From contig BAAHQB010000058.1 of the NCBI GenBank assembly GCA_054601695.1, positions 248,001 through 312,000 of the forward strand: a stretch of 64,000 nt of DNA, written 5' to 3'. Source of the DNA: Amorphochlora amoebiformis. Its lineage: Eukaryota > Cercozoa > Chlorarachniophyceae. The translations under genes and the position numbers were made by a program. Below the pieces are notes generated by a model, which was given only the letters and a program-made list of their open reading frames with translations, did not search any database and was not told the origin of the DNA. Below, piece by piece: positions 1 through 64,000 of the stretch; within the stretch, counting starts at the first letter, position 1; the number at the start of each line of letters is the position of its first letter.

Positions 1-37
1 TGTGTATGGTGGTTCTGTGAATACGTTACATAGAACC

Positions 38-46
38 TTAAGACCC

Positions 47-121
<75 letters not shown>

Positions 122-126
122 ATATC

Positions 127-159
<33 letters not shown>

Positions 160-217
160 GAACATTCAGACACATGTAGCTGGGGCGTAAATACGTTATA
201 CAGTTTTGATAGATGAG

Positions 218-274
<57 letters not shown>

Positions 275-300
275 CCGATGTATGGTATGAACAATGCGGT
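38..300. repeat. (TA)n tracts, representative of the whole window
   Basis: Tracts of 20-130 nt of (TA)n recur several times per kilobase across the window, in nearly every long intron and most intergenic DNA, often capped by (GT)n or (CA)n of 8-30 nt. The longest are near 780-832, 8863-8960, 11721-11813, 12490-12606, 15718-15802 and 27545-27653. Being self-complementary they can form hairpins in DNA or RNA. Confidence 0.95.
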
Positions 301-528
301 CTATACTCATGTATTGGTCGGGGGTTTATGCTTTTGAGAGAGCAACATATACAAATATACTTATATATATATTTATATATATATATATATATATACATAT
401 ATATATAAATATATATATATATATACATATATATATGAGTATACGCACGATATAAAAGTAATATACATGTTCATATATGACATTTATTTTACATATTGCA
501 GACATAAAGTACTGTTACATAACATTAC

Positions 529-46448
<45,920 letters not shown>

Positions 46449-47195
46449 CAATACTATCTCAAAAATAAGTAATTACTTGTATGCTTCGCCAAATGATTTG
46501 ACGTATGGTTACACGTAGCCTCAGCATATGTTATCTAGATGTCAAAAACTTAACCAACTCAAGTTGAATATCTCGAATATAGTAAATCTGGACTAGTCCA
46601 GTGTGTATTTACATGACTGGTCAACACAGTTTATTAACGATGGTAATTAAAAAACGATTATGCCAGTATTGCAATTTGCAAATGATATATATACAATATC
46701 TAGAATATATATACAAGTCTCTGGAGTCTATCTAGATATCATACTAGTAATCTAGGTAATACTGAGTACGAGTAATCTAGGTAATTGTACGTACCTATAG
46801 GTAACGTACGACATATCATCTGACACGTGTATCTTATCGTACGCGTCTGTACCGTGACAAATACATGATACCTATTATCTAGATTATAGTATCCTAGAGA
46901 TATATCTAGATATTAGGTACCTACGTATCATACTAGTTAAGATATTACAAGAATATTTAAGACGAAAACACTACATTAGCACTATGAATCATCATAACTT
47001 CGATATTACCTAGATTACATTATTTATATATCGGGGCCTGTACCGATAATCGGACGGTCCAGTACATAAATTCACCTAAATAAACTCATATACTCCATAG
47101 AATCGCAGCACCTTTCCCTCGAGATTCAGCATGTAGGCAACCAGCTTGCCGGGCTACTGAAAGCTACGAAAACTTCGCCTTAATTCATTACAAAA
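46449..47195. other. Convergent intergenic region, unique sequence
   Basis: Unique AT-rich DNA between the WDR83 stop and the proposed end of the PLA2-like gene. It contains many TCTAGA-like motifs and a direct repeat GAGTAATCTAGGTAAT-type near 46745-46785, with CGTACGTACC palindromic runs. No coding exon recognised. Confidence 0.6.
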
Positions 47196-47320
47196 CTAGC
47201 ACGAAGTATGGATGACTTTTGGGTCCTGTGAGCAGTATTTCCGGGCGCAAAGTATATCATTGCACGTGTTGACGTGGGCCATGAGCTGGACGCATCGGGA
47301 GTTGGTCAACCCTCTGCAAG
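47196..47320 (-). CDS. Possible terminal cysteine-rich exon of the PLA2-like gene
   Basis: On the minus strand this stretch is open and reads RGLTNSRCVQLMAHVNTCND then ILCARKYCSQDPKVIHTSC followed by TAG: five cysteines in about 40 residues, as expected for the tail of a disulphide-rich secreted protein. It lies downstream of the exon at 49079-49129 on the same strand. A direct junction would create a TGA, so another small exon must lie between, or the link is wrong. The open stretch could also be chance. Confidence 0.35.
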
Positions 47321-47379
47321 AGCCTTTTTTTTTTTTTTTTTGGGTGTATGGATGAATATATGTGTTTTATTTGTGTGGT

Positions 47380-48115
47380 GCGGTATATATATATTATATA
47401 TATATATATATATATATGTATATCTAATATATATATTGTGTAGAATTCTATATTTAGTTATATTTCTGCGTTAATGCACATGTATATGATACATATGTAT
47501 ATTTATATTTTTATATAATATATACATATATATATATATATATGTATATATATATCAATACATATACATATATATATATATATATGTATTATAATACACA
47601 CGTAATATTTATTATTGTATACACACACACAAGTATAATATAATATATATATATATATATATATGTATATTGCATATACATAACATACATATTATACAAA
47701 TAAATATGTTCATAATAATACAACAAACTTTAAGATAGTGTCTAATAGTGTAGCATGCTATAATGTCACTAATGTAGTATAATATAATACAGTCTTATAA
47801 TATTATGTAATATAATGTGCCATACATCATAATATAGCATAATATATAACAACAGCTGTATTATACGCTATGTAATACCACAGAATATTGTAATAAAACA
47901 TATTATGGAATATTAATTTATAACAAATTATCTTGTGTTATATATTATTTAACAAATACAATACTTAAATACGATGGAAACGTGAATAATTTTATTGAAA
48001 TCTACACAACAACATAGCGCACACATACACACATATGTGCTTTAGTATATATGTGTGAAAAAAACATATACATATATATGTATATATATTTATATGTATC
48101 GTATATATATATACG

Positions 48116-48189
<74 letters not shown>

Positions 48190-48490
48190 AAAAATGAAAT
48201 TCGGGTGTTACAATAGCTGGTCATTTTGTGTCGTTAGCATCCAGGCGTTACAAGACGTCGCCAAAGAACAAGAGAAAAGAGAGAAGAAACAGACACGAAA
48301 AAATAAAAAATAATAATAATAATAAACAAACAGAAAAAACACATACAAACATCGTTCAGAGAGGGTTGGGCTTGAGTTAGAATACTGTTCACATGGGGAT
48401 AGCACCAACGCCTACCCTTACGGTAGTCCCTGATGCTAACCCCTACCTATGGTTAGTGCTATTCTTAACGCTAACAACTCCTAGCAGTAA
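47380..48490. other. AT-rich region without recognised exons
   Basis: (TA)n and scattered AT-rich unique DNA, with TATAATAC-type words (47700-47960). A minus-strand open stretch near 48185-48250 is not convincingly coding. Confidence 0.5.
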
Positions 48491-48498
48491 CACTACCA

Positions 48499-48680
48499 AT
48501 GACACCCTAATGCTAACCGTAGCTAACCGTAGCGCTAACCGTAGCGCTAACCGCTAACCGTAGCGCTAACCGCTAACCGTAGCGCTAACCGCTAACTGTA
48601 GCTCTAACCGCTAACTGTAGCGCTAACGGTAGCGCTAACCGAAGGCTAGCCCGGTAGACCTAATGATAACGCTAACCCGC
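48499..48680 (+). repeat. Minisatellite with unit GCTAACCGTAGC
   Basis: Units of 10-18 nt (TAGCGCTAACCGCTAACCG) between 48499 and 48640, with flanking CTAACC-like decay to about 48860. It may be a far-diverged telomere-motif array. It lies downstream of the PLA2-like gene's recognised exons. Confidence 0.8.
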
Positions 48681-48905
48681 TAACCTAATAATGACCGTAA
48701 CACTAGCGCCATTACATGCCGCAATATTAACCGTAGCGGTCTTAGATGATAATATTAATCCTAACTCTAAGCGTATCCTAACCCCAACAATAGCCCTGAC
48801 GCTGAGCCTATTGTGACCCTCATGGTAACCGTAGTAACGCTAACTCTAATAACGCTAATCGTAGCTAATTCTTGAGCTAGATCGTGAGTGTAAGCTTAGA
48901 GTGAA

Positions 48906-48949
<44 letters not shown>

Positions 48950-48953
48950 GATC

Positions 48954-49040
48954 AGGGTTAGGCCGTTAGGGTTGGGGTTAGGGTTAGGTCGCTAGGGCTA
49001 GGGTTAGGGTTAGGGTTAGGGTTAGGGTTAGGGTTGGGTA
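48954..49040 (+). repeat. Short TTAGGG-type array
   Basis: GGGTTAGG units, ending about 40 nt before the exon at 49079-49129. Confidence 0.85.
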
Positions 49041-49078
49041 GCTTAGGGTGGAGAATGGTAGTTATTAATAATTCTTAC

Positions 49079-49138
49079 CAGTCGTGCTCCCAGCATCCCT
49101 GGTGTGTTTCGCAGTCGCCACAGACCCAACTTTTGTTA

Positions 49139-49198
<60 letters not shown>

Positions 49199-49263
49199 AA
49201 ATCATATGCATGCTTGTATCATTCATATGTTTACTAGACTTTTTTGTATAGTTAGTATATTTG

Positions 49264-49296
<33 letters not shown>

Positions 49297-49908
49297 ATAA
49301 ATATATAGAAGTTATGTATGGTTGTATCATTTGTTATAAAGGCGTAATATTATACATATATTTATACATATATACATATACATATATATATATATATATA
49401 TTGGACGCAGGAGAGATTATTCCTCTCAACCATCGAATGTTATATATATATATATATATATAAATACATATATATATATATACATATATATATATATGTA
49501 TATATATGTGTATATTATATATGAACAAAAAAGTACTCACTCCCAGCAATCGCATCCTTGTCCACACAATCCAAAGCATGGATTTCCACATCTTGAGCAT
49601 GGAACAGTAGTATATTCACCAGTGTACACCAAGCTTGGGGCCTTTTTCTTGTTTAACAGAAACGATTTACCTGATAGCGCCTAATGATTTAATGATGTGT
49701 TTATATGTGTATATATATGTGTGTGTGTGTATGTATATGTATATGTGTATAAATGTATGTATGATTTGCGCGCATGTATACATGCATACACACATACACA
49801 CACATGTGTGTGTATATATGTATATATATGTATATGTATATGTATAGAATAATATATATATATAATCTATGTATGTATTAGAAATAATATACACTAGAAA
49901 TAATATAC

Positions 49909-49952
<44 letters not shown>

Positions 49953-49956
49953 ACAC

Positions 49957-50055
<99 letters not shown>

Positions 50056-51245
50056 AGTGAGTATACATACCTATGTAATGCATGTAAATATAACATATAA
50101 ACACGTAGAACCTATTTTTACATAAATATGCACACATACGAAAAGATTAAATTCAGTCAGCAAGAGAGACTTATCCTTGCCTTTTGAAAACTATCGATTT
50201 GCGCGGCACCCTTGGTCCTCCTTAGGGATTAAATTTAGGTAAATTCTCCCATTGTGCCCAATGTCTCTATTGCGATCCGCGTCATATCGTAGGCATTTTC
50301 TCGTCATGAGAGCATGTACGTTGGACCATGTGAAATATATACATTAAATACTTGACCCGGGAGAGAACGTATATCACCAGCGTATTGGTGCAGACATTCG
50401 TACCTTTCGAGGAAGCTAGCCTCCTCAGAACCATGCTCCACTGATGGTTTCGGGCTTGCCGCTGCCAAGCGATGTAACCATAGAGCGATGGGATACTTAG
50501 AGCCGTCCATCCCTTGCTCTCCCAAAGACTTCGAAAGAAGCCTGTATGAAGGGAGTCTTTCAATCCAAAATACGTGTTCGATGATTTTGGATGGGAACGG
50601 ACCTGATGTGCGCCATCTCGGGTCTTGACGAATATTCTTGGATGAGTGGGTAGAGCTTGTCGGTGTGGGAATCGAGAGAACCGGCCATGGAGGTGTTGAC
50701 GATGATCTCGGGCTTGTCGAGGAACTGGAATATCTTCCTGCATGTTGTCAAACCGTCTTTACGCTCACGTTGATTGGAGTTTATAAAACATTTTATAGAT
50801 GAGTACAAGTACCCTGACGGTGTCGTTTCGAGCCTAAAAAGGTTCTCGTTGGATGGAACCGTGTACAGAGCGCTCTTCGCTGTGCGAATTGAACAAATGT
50901 TCAAGTTTATTCAGTCCAATGCTATATATTTTCTTGTTTTCTGACCTTCTTTTTCAGAGATAATGCTCGCACGGAACGCTAGCGATTTGTAAGAAGCGTG
51001 GAAACTGGTTTGTGTGGCCTCGAGGAGGGATAGATGGCCCGTAGACTCAGCCTTTTCGCTAGAGTTTTGTTTCGACTGGTCGATAAAAACCAAAGTTTAC
51101 TCAATCTGACAGTCGAATCGGAGCAAATTTTGATTATAACAATAACCTGGGATAATTTTTCCACAGATGAGCTATTGAAATGCACGGGGCGACGCGCATG
51201 TAGCGCAACCACATACAGAGCCAAGACCCACAAGCTGACGACCAT
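49079..51245 (-). CDS. Secreted cysteine-rich protein with PLA2-like Cys/His-Asp motif (3' end incomplete)
   Basis: Exons 51147-51245, 50946-51075, 50813-50879, 50603-50737, 50343-50541, 49541-49680 and 49079-49129 join in phase into about 270 residues. The start, [20 protein letters not shown], is a signal peptide. A charged region of about 190 residues follows that I do not recognise. The C-terminal part reads [20 protein letters not shown] then [17 protein letters not shown], combining many cysteines with an HD pair in the arrangement of secreted phospholipase-A2-like proteins (the catalytic His-Asp dyad). Enzyme activity is inference. The first four introns are 61-75 nt and free of (TA)n; the later two are 662 and 411 nt and full of it. 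The exon at 49079 ends with two bases of the next codon, so at least one further exon is missing. Confidence 0.75.
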
Positions 51246-63454
<12,209 letters not shown>

Positions 63455-63492
63455 ATGGCCCGGATATGTGGATAATTATATATATTTATATT

Positions 63493-63528
<36 letters not shown>

Positions 63529-63543
63529 TTCAATATATATATA

Positions 63544-63586
<43 letters not shown>

Positions 63587-63659
63587 ATATGTGTGTATAT
63601 ATATATATATATATTGTTAAGCCTACTTAATCGTCGTCAAAGGCCCGGCCCTATATATA

Positions 63660-63694
<35 letters not shown>

Positions 63695-63777
63695 TGTATA
63701 TACATATACATATATATATATACATAAATAGTGTGTGGCCTACTTAATCATCGTGAATGACCCGGCCCTATATATAC

Positions 63778-63832
<55 letters not shown>

Positions 63833-63853
63833 TATATATATAATGCCCGACCC

Positions 63854-63884
<31 letters not shown>

Positions 63885-64000
63885 TGTATTTACATATATA
63901 TATATATATACATAAATAGTGTGTGGCCTACTTAATCATCGTGAATGACCCGGCCCTCCACTTATACGTTGTCCCCTACTCACTCTTTCTGGTATTATCA

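Overview
This is nuclear DNA of an intron-rich eukaryote. Non-repetitive DNA forms small islands in a sea of (TA)n, with further (GT)n, (CATA)n, (TC)n/(GA)n and TTAGGG-type arrays. Coding sequence is cut into very short exons (21 to 666 nt) with GT-AG introns. Most long ORFs (runs of Tyr-Ile, Ser-Leu, His-Thr-Tyr-Ile) are translated microsatellite and are not genes. The lineage cannot be fixed. TTAGGG-type arrays, short ancestral introns (55-100 nt) and a metazoan-like alpha2delta gene suggest a protist or an early-branching relative of animals, but this is inference.

I rebuilt four genes by joining GT-AG exons whose phases and homology fit. (1) Minus strand, from an ATG at 26651 to beyond the left edge: an unrecognised protein with a signal-like N-terminus, a coiled-coil middle and a long acidic tail coded by tiny, mostly phase 0-0 exons. 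(2) Plus strand, about 27856-46448: WDR83/MORG1, a seven-bladed WD40 scaffold, in 18 recognised exons over 18.6 kb; the first exon is not found. (3) Minus strand, 51245 to about 47.2 kb: a secreted cysteine-rich protein with a phospholipase-A2-like Cys/His-Asp motif. (4) Plus strand, 52673-63454: a complete, 20-exon alpha2delta-type (VWA plus Cache) membrane protein of about 1122 residues. The order gives divergent pairs (1/2 and 3/4) and a convergent pair (2/3).

The most striking structure is how the introns have grown. Beside many exons lie partial copies of that exon, each embedded in (TA)n. In the cases I could orient, copies upstream carry the exon's 5' edge with its acceptor, and copies downstream carry its 3' edge with its donor. 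This is what repeated tandem duplication of a segment running from an intron (TA)n tract into the exon edge would leave. Whole-exon duplications (3976/4172 and 19936/20292) and a 13-copy minisatellite grown from one WDR83 exon fit the same process. Introns also hold kilobase telomere-motif arrays and complementary (CT)n/(GA)n blocks around exons. No rRNA, tRNA, CRISPR or convincing transposon was seen.
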